Notes: generated from the sequence alone by a model not told the origin. A stretch of DNA of 64,000 nt from Peribacillus deserti (GCF_002863585.1 NZ_PGUY01000003.1:62001-126000), one strand, 5' to 3'; shown: positions 9,656 through 19,257, counted from the stretch's first letter. A program made the numbers and translations.

Positions 9656-9929
9656 TTTTATATTCTCCTACAGGGGAAAATGCTCTTTGGGGCGGGCGGA
9701 TATTCACATTAAACGGCTACGTGTCCTTCGGATAGGAAATGCTATTTACTCCGCGAGCGGATATTCATATACATTCTACCTGCTTATTCACGCATGTATA
9801 AATGAAATGGTCAGCCTAGAAGGAACTAACCAGGATGAAGTGTCGAAATCTACCGCAAAGTAAAGGTTTAGCACCTTCAAGCCCGCAACATCCGCCAAGC
9901 ATAATAAATAGGGATTTGCCACAACCTGG
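9656..9929. other. intergenic, no gene supported
   Basis: Contains GCGGGCGGATATTCACAT and GCGAGCGGATATTCATAT, two similar blocks at about 9692 and 9755, and a stretch with an open frame (from 9835) that lacks family features. Nothing here could be assigned. Confidence 0.4.
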
Positions 9930-9953
9930 AGAGGGAATCTTCCCTCTTTTTTT
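9930..9953. terminator. terminator-like hairpin upstream of ymfC
   Basis: AGAGGGA (9930-9936) pairs with TCCCTCT (9941-9947) followed by TTTTTT. No gene directly upstream explains it; it may end an unrecognised short transcript or insulate ymfC. Confidence 0.6.
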
Positions 9954-10069
9954 ATGTGGTAAACACATAATATTCTGCATAATTCGACAGCATATAAACA
10001 AATTTTTTTCAACTATTTATTTATTCAAAAAAAATGATAAAGTATATTCGATTAGTAGAAAAGATAGAA

Positions 10070-10083
10070 ATCAGAGGTCTGAT
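10070..10083. promoter_or_regulatory. inverted repeat, candidate GntR operator
   Basis: ATCAGA-GG-TCTGAT is a perfect 6 bp dyad 30 bp before the ymfC start and about 12 bp downstream of a TATATT that could be a -10 element. GntR-family repressors often bind such dyads in their own promoters. Assignment is inference. Confidence 0.35.
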
Positions 10084-10113
10084 GACTAGGACAATGTCTT
10101 TGGAGGAACGTTC

Positions 10114-10839
10114 ATGCCTATTAAGCTGGATAATCGGCACTTGTATCTGCAAGTAATCGACAGAATTAAACAGGATATTGAATCAGGAGTGTATAAAGAG
10201 AAAGAGAAACTGCCTTCTGAATTCGATCTTGCAAAACAGCTGGGAGTAAGCCGTGCAACACTTAGGGAAGCTCTTAGAATCTTGGAAGAGGATAACGTAA
10301 TCATCCGCCGCCATGGCGTAGGTACCTTCGTCAATGGCAAGCCATTGTTTACATCTGGGATCGAACAGCTTAACAGTGTGACAGGAATGATTCAGAATGC
10401 AGGTATGAATCCTGGAACTATTTTCCTAGATTCATATACTCAGGAGCCGACAGAGGAAGATCAGCGGAATTTGTCGCTCGGGAAAGAAGATGCGATGTCC
10501 GTTATTGAGCGGGTAAGGACAGCCAATGGGGAGCCTGTGGTTTATTGCATTGATAAGATTTCAGAAGCTATTCTGAAGCCTGATCTTTCACACAGGGAAG
10601 AATCACTTCTAGCCCTGATTGAAAAGGAATCATCCATTACCATTACATATGCAATCGCACACATTGAGCCGATCGGTTATCACGAGAAGATATCCCCGAT
10701 TCTCAATTGTGACCCAGAAACTGCTCTCCTTGTACTGAAACAGACCCACTATGACGCAAAGGACAATCCTGTGCTCTTTTCGGTCAACTACTTTAAAGCT
10801 GACAAATTCAGCTTTCATGTCCTTCGAAAAAGGGTATGA
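10114..10839 (+). CDS. ymfC: GntR/HutC-family transcriptional regulator (YmfC)
   Basis: DNA-binding regulator of 241 aa. The N-terminal winged helix-turn-helix (about residues 10-75) contains [25 protein letters not shown] and [10 protein letters not shown], typical of GntR proteins. The C-terminal half (about 95-240) is a UTRA-type ligand domain, placing it in the HutC subfamily. The start is supported by TTGGAGG 10 nt upstream of the ATG. It lies just before the nucleoside-importer genes in the same orientation, with 63 bp to the lipoprotein gene, so control of that operon is a reasonable inference. The ligand is unknown. Confidence 0.88.
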   Translation: MPIKLDNRHLYLQVIDRIKQDIESGVYKEKEKLPSEFDLAKQLGVSRATLREALRILEEDNVIIRRHGVGTFVNGKPLFTSGIEQLNSVTGMIQNAGMNPGTIFLDSYTQEPTEEDQRNLSLGKEDAMSVIERVRTANGEPVVYCIDKISEAILKPDLSHREESLLALIEKESSITITYAIAHIEPIGYHEKISPILNCDPETALLVLKQTHYDAKDNPVLFSVNYFKADKFSFHVLRKRV

Positions 10840-10841
10840 AA

Positions 10842-10873
10842 CAGTAGATCCTGAAATATCTTTATAATCTACT
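10842..10873. other. inverted repeat before the lipoprotein gene
   Basis: AGTAGAT (10842-10848) pairs with ATCTACT (10867-10873) across an 18 nt loop. It falls in the short gap between ymfC and the BMP lipoprotein gene and has no T-run. It could be an operator or an mRNA hairpin; no evidence decides. Confidence 0.3.
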
Positions 10874-10902
10874 AATTCACAAAAAAATGGGGGGTATTAT
10901 CC

Positions 10903-11979
10903 TTGAAAAAGCGTAAATTTGGTTTGGCACTGTCGCTAGTATTGGCAGCTGGAACTATGCTTGGGGCTTGTGGAAAGAAAGACGATACAAACGGTGCTGA
11001 GGGCGGCAAGAAAGATGCGTTCACAGTTGGTATGGTTACAGATGTCGGCGGTGTAGATGATAAATCATTCAACCAATCCGCTTGGGAAGGCCTGCAGAAA
11101 TTTGGTGCAGACAACGGCCTCGAAAAAGGCAAGGATGGCTTTAACTACTTGCAATCCAAATCCGATGCTGATTATATAACAAACCTTACAACCTTATCAC
11201 GACAAAAATTTGACCTTGTATACGGTATTGGTTTCCTAATGCAGGACGCGATCACAAAGGTTGCGGACCAGCGCAAGGATACTGAATTCGCTATTGTGGA
11301 TGCAGTAGTTGAAAAGCCAAACGTTGCAAGTATTACATTTAAAGAAAACGAAGGTTCTTTCCTTGTTGGTGTTGTAGCAGGTCTTACAACTAAAACAAAC
11401 AAAGTCGGCTTTGTCGGCGGAGTGCAGGGAGCCCTGATTGAAAAATTCGAAAGCGGATTTAAAGCAGGTGTAAAATCTGTTAATCCAAAAGCTGAAGTTC
11501 TTACTAAATATACAGGTGCTTTTGATAAGCCAGACCTTGGACAGGCAACTGCCAACTCCATGATCAAATCTGGTGCAGACATCCTGTTCCATGCAGCAGG
11601 AGGAACTGGAATCGGTATGATTAACGAGATTAAATCGGTTAAGCAAAAAGATCCTAGCAAAGAAGTTTGGGCAATCGGTGTAGACCGTGACCAGGCTCCT
11701 GATGGTAAAATTGATGCTGATACGAACATTATGCTGACTTCTATGGTTAAACGCGTTGATATTGCTGTACAAGACGTTGCGAAAAAAGCCCAAGATGGCG
11801 ATTTCCCTGGCGGAAAAGTTACAGAATATGGTCTTGATCAGAACGGTGTAGGCATTGCACCAACGAAAGACAATGTTTCCAAAGAAGCACTTAAGGCTGT
11901 TGAAGAATGGACAGCAAAAATCAAATCTGGAGAAGTTAAAGTTCCTGCAACTCCTGCAGAACTTAAAAACTTCAAATAA
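10903..11979 (+). CDS. nupN: BMP-family nucleoside-binding lipoprotein
   Basis: Substrate-binding lipoprotein of a nucleoside ABC importer, anchored outside the membrane. Residues 1-23 are a lipoprotein signal peptide with lipobox LGAC; Cys23 is the lipid-modified residue. The mature part is a PnrA/Med/BMP periplasmic-binding fold: [16 protein letters not shown] is the diagnostic N-terminal block, and [15 protein letters not shown] is in the second lobe. 358 aa, normal. TTG start with GGGGGG upstream. Followed by the ATPase and two permeases. B. subtilis has the equivalent NupNOPQ (YufNOPQ) guanosine importer at another locus; substrate here is inferred to be purine nucleosides. Confidence 0.88.
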   Translation: MKKRKFGLALSLVLAAGTMLGACGKKDDTNGAEGGKKDAFTVGMVTDVGGVDDKSFNQSAWEGLQKFGADNGLEKGKDGFNYLQSKSDADYITNLTTLSRQKFDLVYGIGFLMQDAITKVADQRKDTEFAIVDAVVEKPNVASITFKENEGSFLVGVVAGLTTKTNKVGFVGGVQGALIEKFESGFKAGVKSVNPKAEVLTKYTGAFDKPDLGQATANSMIKSGADILFHAAGGTGIGMINEIKSVKQKDPSKEVWAIGVDRDQAPDGKIDADTNIMLTSMVKRVDIAVQDVAKKAQDGDFPGGKVTEYGLDQNGVGIAPTKDNVSKEALKAVEEWTAKIKSGEVKVPATPAELKNFK

Positions 11980-11994
11980 GTTAACCTTCTATAT

Positions 11995-12042
11995 AAAGGA
12001 ATATAGGGCTGGCAGGTCCAGCTCTGATATTCCTTTATTTTT
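11995..12042 (+). terminator. terminator within importer operon (first)
   Basis: AAAGGAATAT (11995-12004) pairs with ATATTCCTTT (12027-12036), with an inner stem AGGGCTGG/CCAGCTCT, followed by ATTTTT. It stands between the binding protein and the ATPase, so only part of the transcripts would continue. Confidence 0.75.
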
Positions 12043-12072
12043 GGGTAAAAAACTTTAAAAACTAAATGAAAG

Positions 12073-12097
12073 ACTGTAAGCATCGTTACAGTTTTTC
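12073..12097 (+). terminator. terminator within importer operon (second)
   Basis: ACTGTAA (12073-12079) pairs with TTACAGT (12086-12092), then TTTTT. Second hairpin in tandem, 30 bp after the first. Confidence 0.65.
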
Positions 12098-12174
12098 CTT
12101 TGATTTTTAAGATCAAGAGAAAGAGAACAACCCTAAAAGGACCATAAATCCTATTAAAAGGAGATGAAAACTAA

Positions 12175-13713
12175 GTGGAATACGTGATCGAGATGCTCAA
12201 TATCCGAAAAGAATTTCCTGGGATTGTAGCAAATGACAATATAACTCTTCAGGTGAAGAAGGGAGAAATCCATGCCCTGCTGGGGGAAAATGGAGCAGGA
12301 AAATCTACACTGATGAACGTTTTGTTCGGACTTTATCAGCCGGAAAAAGGCGAGATTCGAGTAAATGGCAAACAGGTGAATATAACAGATCCCAATGTAG
12401 CCAACAGCTTAGGGATAGGGATGGTCCACCAGCACTTCATGCTGGTGGACAAGTTTACCGTCACAGAGAATATCATTCTGGGGAATGAGCCTTCTAAAGC
12501 CGGTAAAATCAACATGAAGGAAGCCATCAGAGAAGTCAGGAAGCTTTCTGAGCAATATGGTTTAAGCGTTGATCCTCAAGCAAAAATTTCCGATATCTCA
12601 GTTGGAATGCAGCAGCGGGTTGAAATCTTGAAAACTCTGTACAGAGGTGCTGAAATTCTAATCTTTGATGAGCCTACAGCTGTGTTAACTCCTCAAGAGA
12701 TTAAAGAACTGATAGGAATCATGCGTACCCTGATCAATGAAGGGAAATCTATTATTCTTATAACGCATAAGCTGAAGGAAATTATGGATGTCTGTGACCG
12801 TGTAACGGTTATCCGAAAAGGAGTGGGGATTGGCACGGTCAATGTATCCGAGACAAATCCTAATGAACTTGCAAGCCTTATGGTTGGACGGGATGTTGTA
12901 TTTAAAACAGATAAAACAGATGCAGCTCCTAAAGAGACCGTACTTGACATTAAGGACTTAGTGGTAAAGGACTCCAGGGGAGTCGCTGCCATCAATGGCC
13001 TGTCTTTAGAGGTAAGGGCCGGAGAAATTATCGGGATAGCAGGGGTAGATGGAAATGGACAGACGGAGTTGATCGAAGCCATTTCTGGTCTCAGAAAGTC
13101 TGAATCAGGTACGATTTCTTTAAATGATAAGGAAATACAAAACTTGAAACCCCGGAAAATTACGGAATCAGGTCTAGGCCATATCCCGCAGGATCGTCAT
13201 AAACATGGACTTGTTCTGGACTTTCCGATTGGAGAAAATATGGCGCTCCAGACTTACTATAAGAAGCCTTATTCCAGAAGCGGAATCTTAAATTATAAAG
13301 CGATATATGAAAAAGCGCGGACGCTCATCCAAGAATTTGATGTCCGTACTCCGACTGAATATACGCTTGCAAGAGCTCTCTCAGGCGGAAACCAGCAAAA
13401 GGCTATCATTGGCAGGGAAGTGGACCGCGACCCGGATTTGCTGATTGCAGCACAGCCGACACGCGGCCTGGATGTTGGGGCCATTGAATTTGTCCACAAG
13501 CGTCTTATTGAACAAAGAGACCGCGGCAAAGGCGTACTGTTAATTTCTTTTGAGCTTGAAGAGGTTATGAATGTGAGTGACCGGATTGCCGTTATTTATG
13601 AAGGCCGAATTGTTGCAATCGTCGATCCTAAACAAACAACTGAACAAGAGCTTGGATTGCTAATGGCAGGCAGTAAGGTAAGCGGGAAAGAAGGTGAGCA
13701 TTCTCATGTCTAA
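12175..13713 (+). CDS. nupO: nucleoside ABC transporter, double ATPase subunit
   Basis: Cytosolic ATPase with two fused ABC domains, as in sugar and nucleoside importers of the RbsA/NupO type. The first half has Walker A GENGAGKS (37-44), signature ISVGMQQR and Walker B LIFDEPTAVLT. The second half has a degenerate Walker A (GVDGNGQTE), a good signature LSGGNQQK and an altered Walker B (LLIAAQPTRGLD), the usual asymmetry of this family. 512 aa. GTG start with AAAGGAGA 9 nt upstream. The final 8 bases overlap the first permease gene. Confidence 0.92.
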   Translation: MEYVIEMLNIRKEFPGIVANDNITLQVKKGEIHALLGENGAGKSTLMNVLFGLYQPEKGEIRVNGKQVNITDPNVANSLGIGMVHQHFMLVDKFTVTENIILGNEPSKAGKINMKEAIREVRKLSEQYGLSVDPQAKISDISVGMQQRVEILKTLYRGAEILIFDEPTAVLTPQEIKELIGIMRTLINEGKSIILITHKLKEIMDVCDRVTVIRKGVGIGTVNVSETNPNELASLMVGRDVVFKTDKTDAAPKETVLDIKDLVVKDSRGVAAINGLSLEVRAGEIIGIAGVDGNGQTELIEAISGLRKSESGTISLNDKEIQNLKPRKITESGLGHIPQDRHKHGLVLDFPIGENMALQTYYKKPYSRSGILNYKAIYEKARTLIQEFDVRTPTEYTLARALSGGNQQKAIIGREVDRDPDLLIAAQPTRGLDVGAIEFVHKRLIEQRDRGKGVLLISFELEEVMNVSDRIAVIYEGRIVAIVDPKQTTEQELGLLMAGSKVSGKEGEHSHV

Positions 13714-14752
13714 GAGATTTACAAATATAATCATACCTATAGTAGCGGTTTTACTGGGATTGATTGCTGGAACAATCATTATGCTGGCTTCCGGATATGA
13801 TCCTATCGCAGGTTTCTCAGCTTTATTCTACGGAATGTTTGGGGAGGTCTTTTATGCCGGTGAAACAATCCGTCAAGTAACGCCTTATATTCTGTCGGGG
13901 CTGGCGGTTGCTTTTGCTTTCCGTACAGGCTTATTCAATATAGGTGTTGAAGGCCAGGTACTAGTAGGATGGCTTGCGGCTGTCTGGGTTGGTTTGGCGT
14001 TCGATCTGCCGAAGATTATTCATCTTCCGCTTGCCATCCTTGCAGCAGCAGCAGCAGGGGCTGTCTGGGGATTTATCCCGGGTTTTTTAAAGGCACGTTT
14101 CCGTGTACATGAAGTTATCGTATCGATCATGATGAACTATATAGCACTTCATATCGCTAATAATATTATCCGTACAGTTCTTTCAGATAATGGCGACCGT
14201 ACGCCAGATGTACCTTCTTCGGCTTTGCTGAAGTCGCCGCTTCTTGAAGAGATGACAGATTTCTCAAGACTTCACTGGGGTATTTTAATCGCCTTGTTTG
14301 GGGCGTTCCTCATGTGGTTTATTTTAGAAAAAACGGTTAAAGGATACGAATTACGATCTGTAGGCTTTAATCACCATGCCTCGGATTATGCGGGTATGAA
14401 TGTTAACCGAAATATCATCATGGCCATGGTGATTTCAGGAGCTTTTGCCGGTGTGGCTGGTTCTATGGAAGGACTCGGGACCTTTGGCTACGCATCTGTA
14501 AAAGGCGGATTCACCGGTATTGGATTTGACGGTATCGCTGTTGCTTTATTAGGTGGAAATACTTCTGTAGGTATCATTCTTTCTGCCATCCTTTTCGGGG
14601 GATTAAAAGTAGGTGCCCTTAATATGCCGCTTGAGACAGGGATTCCCCCGGAACTGGTTGATATCGTTATTGCATTAATCATATTTTTTATTGCTTCCAG
14701 TTATATTATACGCTGGGCGCTTACCCGGATTAATAAGAAGGGGGCAAAGTAA
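13706..14752 (+). CDS. nupP: nucleoside ABC transporter permease 1
   Basis: Integral membrane permease of the BPD_transp_2 (branched-chain/ribose/nucleoside) family, about 348 aa with 8-10 hydrophobic segments beginning at residue 7. The cytoplasmic coupling region ELRSVGFNHHASDYAGMNV carries the EAA-like contact for the ATPase. The ATG at 13706 is preferred over GTG 13694 because AAGGTG (13691-13696) is then 9 nt upstream. It overlaps nupO by 8 bases and abuts nupQ directly, so the three are coupled. Confidence 0.9.
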   Translation: MSKRFTNIIIPIVAVLLGLIAGTIIMLASGYDPIAGFSALFYGMFGEVFYAGETIRQVTPYILSGLAVAFAFRTGLFNIGVEGQVLVGWLAAVWVGLAFDLPKIIHLPLAILAAAAAGAVWGFIPGFLKARFRVHEVIVSIMMNYIALHIANNIIRTVLSDNGDRTPDVPSSALLKSPLLEEMTDFSRLHWGILIALFGAFLMWFILEKTVKGYELRSVGFNHHASDYAGMNVNRNIIMAMVISGAFAGVAGSMEGLGTFGYASVKGGFTGIGFDGIAVALLGGNTSVGIILSAILFGGLKVGALNMPLETGIPPELVDIVIALIIFFIASSYIIRWALTRINKKGAK

Positions 14753-15712
14753 GTGAGCTTCTATCAAGTACTTCAAATTATCGTTCCTTCGATGATCTTC
14801 CTTGCTACACCTCTGATATTTACTGCCCTTGGCGGTGTATTTTCGGAAAGATCCGGTGTTGTTAACATCGGTCTAGAAGGACTTATGGTCTTTGGCGCAT
14901 TCGCAGCTATCGTTTTTGATTTGACTTTCGCGGATACCTTTGGTGCCTTGACACCATGGCTGTCCCTCGTTGTGGCAGTGATTGCTGGAGCTGTTTTCTC
15001 GCTGTTCCATGCAGTGGCTTCCATTACATTTAAGGCAGACCAGACAGTCAGCGGTGTAGCTCTAAACTTCCTCGCGCTGGGTCTGGCAATGTTTCTGGTA
15101 AAGTTAATATATGACAAGGGTGAAACGGACAGTGTAACCGTTACGTTTCCAAAAGTGGACGTCCCATTGTTAAGTGATATTCCCGTTTTAGGTCCTTTGT
15201 TCTTCAGTGATGCTTATTATACATCGTACATTGCAATAGCTTTAGCTGTACTTGCATGGTATGTAATCTATAAAACTTCATTCGGTCTTCGCCTCCGTTC
15301 TGTAGGTGAGCACCCGATGGCCGCAGATACAATGGGGATCAATGTCACAAAAATGAGATATGTCGGAGTCATGATTTCCGGAGGACTTGGTGGACTTGGA
15401 GGCGCAGTTTTTGCTCTGACAGTCACAAATAATTTCGGACATGCCACGATAAGCGGACAGGGTTTCATGGCACTCGCTGCCATGATCTTTGGTAAGTGGC
15501 ATCCAATCGGTGCTTTAGGTGCAGCTTTATTCTTTGGATTTGCGCAAAGTTTAAGTATCGTCGGTTCGGGACTTCCCTTTTTCAAGGATATCCCAAACGT
15601 ATACCTGCTGATTGCACCATATGTGCTTACCATTCTAGCTTTAACAGGTTTCATTGGCCGCGCCGATGCTCCTAAAGCATCAGGACAGCCTTATGAAAAA
15701 GGAAAAAGATAA
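14753..15712 (+). CDS. nupQ: nucleoside ABC transporter permease 2
   Basis: Second BPD_transp_2 permease, 319 aa, hydrophobic throughout, with coupling region LRLRSVGEHPMAADTMGINV. It pairs with NupP to form the heterodimeric channel. The GTG start directly follows the nupP stop with the ribosome site inside the nupP end (AAGGGGG). The gene is followed almost at once by the long interspersed repeat that begins at 15717. Confidence 0.9.
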   Translation: MSFYQVLQIIVPSMIFLATPLIFTALGGVFSERSGVVNIGLEGLMVFGAFAAIVFDLTFADTFGALTPWLSLVVAVIAGAVFSLFHAVASITFKADQTVSGVALNFLALGLAMFLVKLIYDKGETDSVTVTFPKVDVPLLSDIPVLGPLFFSDAYYTSYIAIALAVLAWYVIYKTSFGLRLRSVGEHPMAADTMGINVTKMRYVGVMISGGLGGLGGAVFALTVTNNFGHATISGQGFMALAAMIFGKWHPIGALGAALFFGFAQSLSIVGSGLPFFKDIPNVYLLIAPYVLTILALTGFIGRADAPKASGQPYEKGKR

Positions 15713-15716
15713 TCAA

Positions 15717-16386
15717 GTTAGCTCTTTTCTAAAAGATTGTTGTTTTTTTAATAGTTCTGTGAACCTGTCCTATTGTGCAGGTTGATTGGAACGTAAGGTG
15801 CGAGACTCCTTGATCCAGCTACAAGCTGAGACCCTCGAGTCATAAGCCAATCCGTCTATGGGGAGAAAAGCACTCCCCACAGCCGGCTCGTCTTATGCTT
15901 GTCGGGTCTCTGCCTGCCGATTTGTTTAGAATTTTATATTAATTGGGATTATCACTGAGGGTTTAATATTTATATGTTGGGCAGGCACCGCTTTCCGCTT
16001 TTCTGTGCGGGAGCAGCGGGTATTGTCCGGCTCCAGCGCCTAGACCCTCGAGTCATAAGCCAATCGGTCCATGGAAAGGAAAACCGCTTTCCACGGCCCG
16101 CTTGTCTTATGCTTGGCTAACGCACGAAGCACAGGATGTGCGAGCCAGGCGTGGCCACAGGACGTGGCGTTCGAGCGTGGTAAGCGCGACTAAGCTTCTG
16201 TCTTCGCTAACGCTCGTCAATCAGCAAGTCTTCTTTATCGGGTCTGAACAAGGCGCTTCCGCTTTTCGATCAGGTGAGTCCCACAGGCGAAGCCGAGGAG
16301 GCTCAGGCGCCCGCCCCGCGGAAAGCGAGAATCCTCACGTTCCAATCACCCCCCTTGTTCAATAACAAAACTTTGCAAAAACAGCC
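15717..16386. repeat. long interspersed repeat, copy 1
   Basis: About 670 bp element sharing both ends and most of its length with 29978-30655. It opens with AGTTAGCTCTTTTCTAAAAG and TTGTTGTTTTTT, contains two similar sub-blocks with GACCCTCGAGTCATAAGCC and an inverted GTCTTATGCTTG, and ends TTGTTCAATA...TTTGC.AA.ACAGCC. The open frame inside (16102-16365) is shared by both copies but drifts out of frame and has no ribosome site, so it is not called. The element lies between nupQ and the hairpin at 16394, as if inserted between the operon and its terminator. Confidence 0.85.
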
Positions 16387-16393
16387 ATCACTT

Positions 16394-16433
16394 AAAACAG
16401 CTCAGAACCGATTTGGTTTTGAGCTGTTTTTTT
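16394..16433 (+). terminator. terminator beyond repeat copy 1
   Basis: AAAACAGCTCA (from 16395) pairs with TGAGCTGTTTT, with an inner AACC/GGTT pair, followed by TTT. Probably the original terminator of the nup operon. Confidence 0.75.
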
Positions 16434-16581
16434 GCGGGAATAGAGAGCTTTCAGGGTCTGACTATATAAATTAACGTGTATAATGAGAGTGGATGAACAA
16501 AATTGGTTAAAATAGTCTTAAAGAGAAAAAATAGGTTATCATAATGATATTATTTTGGTGTTTAAAAGGAGGACTATTCTA

Positions 16582-17859
16582 TTGGCTATAATCAATGAAG
16601 TGATCAAACAAAAGCCAGGCTATAAACTTCATATTGTCAATACCGGCAAATATAAAACAAATACATTTGTATGGAAAATGAAAGCTCCGCTGCAAAAGGA
16701 AACAGTGACTAAGCGATCGCTTTTTCCTTATGTTCTTCAGAGCAATACAAAGAACTATCCTTCAACAACGGTCTTACGCTCGTATTTAGATGACCTGTAT
16801 GGAGCCAGTTTATTTGTAGATCTCTCAAAAAAGGGAGAATATCATATCATTACTTTTACACTTGAAATAGCCAATGAAAAATTCCTCACCGACCCGGCTC
16901 CGCTTTTGGAAAAAGGAATGGGACTACTGGCAGAGGTGCTTTTCGATCCAAATGCTTCCGAGGACTCGTTCGATGCAAGCACAGTGAACAATGAAAAGCG
17001 TACCTTAAAGCAGAGGATTCAGTCTTCTCGTGATGATAAGATGCGCTATTCCGCAAACCGGCTCGTTGAGGAAATGTGCAAAAACGAGCCATACGCCCTA
17101 GATCCGAATGGGGAGCTTGAAGAAATTGATGCCATTACGCCAGAATCTCTTTATCAATATTACCAGCAGGCTCTGCTTGAAGACGAGCTTGATTTTTATG
17201 TAATTGGAGATGTACAGGAAGGTGAAGTGGAAACCGCGGCAGACAAATTATTTAAGCTGCAGGACCGTACACCGCAGATCAGCTCAGAAACGGCTAAGAA
17301 AGAAATCAATGAGGTAAACGAAGTAATAGAACGGCAGGATATTAAACAAGGCAAGCTGAATATCGGCTACCGCACGAACATTGTATACGGGGACAGCAAG
17401 TATTATGCCCTTCAGATGTTCAACGGCATTTTTGGCGGATTTTCACATTCCAAGCTGTTTATTAATGTGCGGGAAAAAGCGAGCCTTGCCTACTATGCAT
17501 CTGCAAGGATCGAGAGCCATAAAGGTTTATTGATGGTCATGTCAGGCATTGAAAACAAAAATTATGACCAGGCGGTTACCATTATTAAAGAGCAAATGGA
17601 AGCAATGAAAAAAGGGGACTTTACAGAAGACGAAATTTCGCAGACAAAAGCGGTCATCCGTAATCAAATGCTTGAAACAATCGATATTGCCCGCGGTTTG
17701 GTCGAGATCCTCTATCATGGTGTCGTCTCAGGAGTCCCTGTTCAAATGGATGAGTGGCTTGAAAAAACAGATGCCATTACCCATAGCGAAATTGTTGAAG
17801 CCGCACAAGAGATCGAACTGGATACCATTTATTTCTTAACCGGAATGGAGGGACAATAA
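16582..17859 (+). CDS. ymfF: M16-family peptidase-like protein, inactive partner (YmfF)
   Basis: 425 aa soluble protein of the M16 (pitrilysin) fold. The HxxEH zinc motif is absent in the N-terminal domain, while the overall layout and C-terminal half (GGFSHSKLFINVREKASLAYYA) match M16 proteins, so it is expected to be the non-catalytic half of a heterodimer with YmfH. The TTG at 16582 is chosen because AAAGGAGG (16565-16572) is 9 nt upstream; a longer reading from 16555 would run through that site. It ends one base before ymfH starts, so the two are translated together. Confidence 0.88.
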   Translation: MAIINEVIKQKPGYKLHIVNTGKYKTNTFVWKMKAPLQKETVTKRSLFPYVLQSNTKNYPSTTVLRSYLDDLYGASLFVDLSKKGEYHIITFTLEIANEKFLTDPAPLLEKGMGLLAEVLFDPNASEDSFDASTVNNEKRTLKQRIQSSRDDKMRYSANRLVEEMCKNEPYALDPNGELEEIDAITPESLYQYYQQALLEDELDFYVIGDVQEGEVETAADKLFKLQDRTPQISSETAKKEINEVNEVIERQDIKQGKLNIGYRTNIVYGDSKYYALQMFNGIFGGFSHSKLFINVREKASLAYYASARIESHKGLLMVMSGIENKNYDQAVTIIKEQMEAMKKGDFTEDEISQTKAVIRNQMLETIDIARGLVEILYHGVVSGVPVQMDEWLEKTDAITHSEIVEAAQEIELDTIYFLTGMEGQ

Positions 17860-17860
17860 T

Positions 17861-19147
17861 ATGGAGAAAATACCTTTTGCCCAATTGGATGAAGAATTAT
17901 ACTACGAAAAAATGGATAATGGTTTAAGTGTGTATATACTGCCTAAAAAAGGATTTAACAAAACATACGCAACGTTTACAACAAAGTACGGATCGATTGA
18001 TAATCATTTCAAGCCGCTGAACGAGGACGAAAGTATTCAGGTACCGGACGGAATCGCCCACTTCCTGGAGCATAAGCTGTTCGAAAAAGCAGATGGCGAT
18101 GTGTTCCAGCAATTCAGCAAGCAGGGTGCATCGGCTAATGCCTTTACATCCTTCACAAGAACCGCCTATCTTTTTTCCTCTACCTCTGATGTGGAGAAGA
18201 ACCTGGAGACCCTTATCGATTTCGTACAGGATCCTTATTTTACAGAAAAGACGGTTGAGAAAGAAAAGGGAATTATCGGACAGGAAATCAACATGTATGA
18301 TGACAATCCCGACTGGCGGCTGTATTTTGGACTGATTGAAAACATGTTTAAAAGCCATCCGGTTAAAATTGATATAGCCGGCACAATCCCGTCCATCGCT
18401 GAAATTACTGATAAGCTTCTGTATAAATGTTATGAAACCTTCTATCACCCAAGCAACATGCTGCTGTTTGTAGTAGGTCCGGTGGATGTAGAGCAGATCA
18501 TGAACCAGATCCGAGATAACCAGTCCAAAAAAGATTATAAGGATCAGCCGGAAATCGAGCGCAGTTTCCCTGATGAACCGGTTGAGGTGGCTGAAAAGCG
18601 GAAAGTTCTTAATATGAACGTCCAGACTTCAAAATGCCTTCTCGGAATAAAGGCGATCGATACCGAACAAACCGGCAACGACATGCTGAAGAATGAACTG
18701 GCCGTCAATGTCCTGCTCGATATGCTCTTCGGTAAAAGCACGAAAACTTATGAAGAGTTATATAATGCAGGCTTAATCGACCAGACGTTCTCGTACGATT
18801 ATACGCAGGAGTTTGGATTTGGATTTGCAATGATCGGAGGCGATACCGACAATCCGGATCAATTAGAAGAGAAACTAAGGGGCTATCTGCTGGCTGCAAA
18901 AAACGGGGGAAGCATAAGTGAAGATGCCCTCAGCCGCACGAAAAAGAAAAAAATTGGCGCTTTTCTCAGAGCATTGAATTCACCTGAGTACATAGCCAAC
19001 CAATTTACCAGATATTCGTTCAACGAAATGAATTTATTCGATGTACTCCCGGTCCTCGAGCAAATATCAATAGAAGACATCAAAAACACGGCTTCACGGC
19101 TTATCGATGAAAGCCGTATGACCGTATGCCAGGTCGTTCCTAAATAA
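17861..19147 (+). CDS. ymfH: M16-family zinc peptidase (YmfH)
   Basis: 428 aa M16 peptidase. The inverted zinc motif HFLEH is at residues 67-71, with the downstream glutamate expected in EKEKGIIGQEI. It should cleave peptides in the cytosol together with YmfF, which lacks the motif; the active/inactive pairing is a known arrangement in M16B proteins. ATG start with AATGGAGGGAC upstream. Substrate is unknown from the sequence. Confidence 0.9.
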   Translation: MEKIPFAQLDEELYYEKMDNGLSVYILPKKGFNKTYATFTTKYGSIDNHFKPLNEDESIQVPDGIAHFLEHKLFEKADGDVFQQFSKQGASANAFTSFTRTAYLFSSTSDVEKNLETLIDFVQDPYFTEKTVEKEKGIIGQEINMYDDNPDWRLYFGLIENMFKSHPVKIDIAGTIPSIAEITDKLLYKCYETFYHPSNMLLFVVGPVDVEQIMNQIRDNQSKKDYKDQPEIERSFPDEPVEVAEKRKVLNMNVQTSKCLLGIKAIDTEQTGNDMLKNELAVNVLLDMLFGKSTKTYEELYNAGLIDQTFSYDYTQEFGFGFAMIGGDTDNPDQLEEKLRGYLLAAKNGGSISEDALSRTKKKKIGAFLRALNSPEYIANQFTRYSFNEMNLFDVLPVLEQISIEDIKNTASRLIDESRMTVCQVVPK

Positions 19148-19154
19148 TCTGCCG

Positions 19155-19183
19155 AAAGAAGCCCGCCTGCGGCTTCTTTTTTT
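19155..19183 (+). terminator. intrinsic terminator after ymfH
   Basis: AAAGAAGCC (19155-19163) pairs with GGCTTCTTT (19171-19179), then TTTT. Confidence 0.82.
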
Positions 19184-19257
19184 GGCGCATGGATTGACTT
19201 CACTATTTTTACATAGGTAAAGTGGGATATAAGCATTCGGATATAGGGGGAATAGTT

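Noticed and set aside
9835-10089. 84-codon frame before ymfC
   Set aside because: It crosses a terminator hairpin and a T-rich tract, and no family features are visible.
10840-10902. Purine riboswitch before the nucleoside importer
   Set aside because: The gap is only 63 bp and has none of the conserved purine-aptamer sequence; a simple inverted repeat is all that is present.
16102-16365. Open frame inside long repeat copy 1, with a counterpart at 30368-30586
   Set aside because: Both are by-products of the GC-rich repeat. Their C-terminal parts differ by frameshift, no ribosome site precedes them, and changes between copies do not favour third positions.
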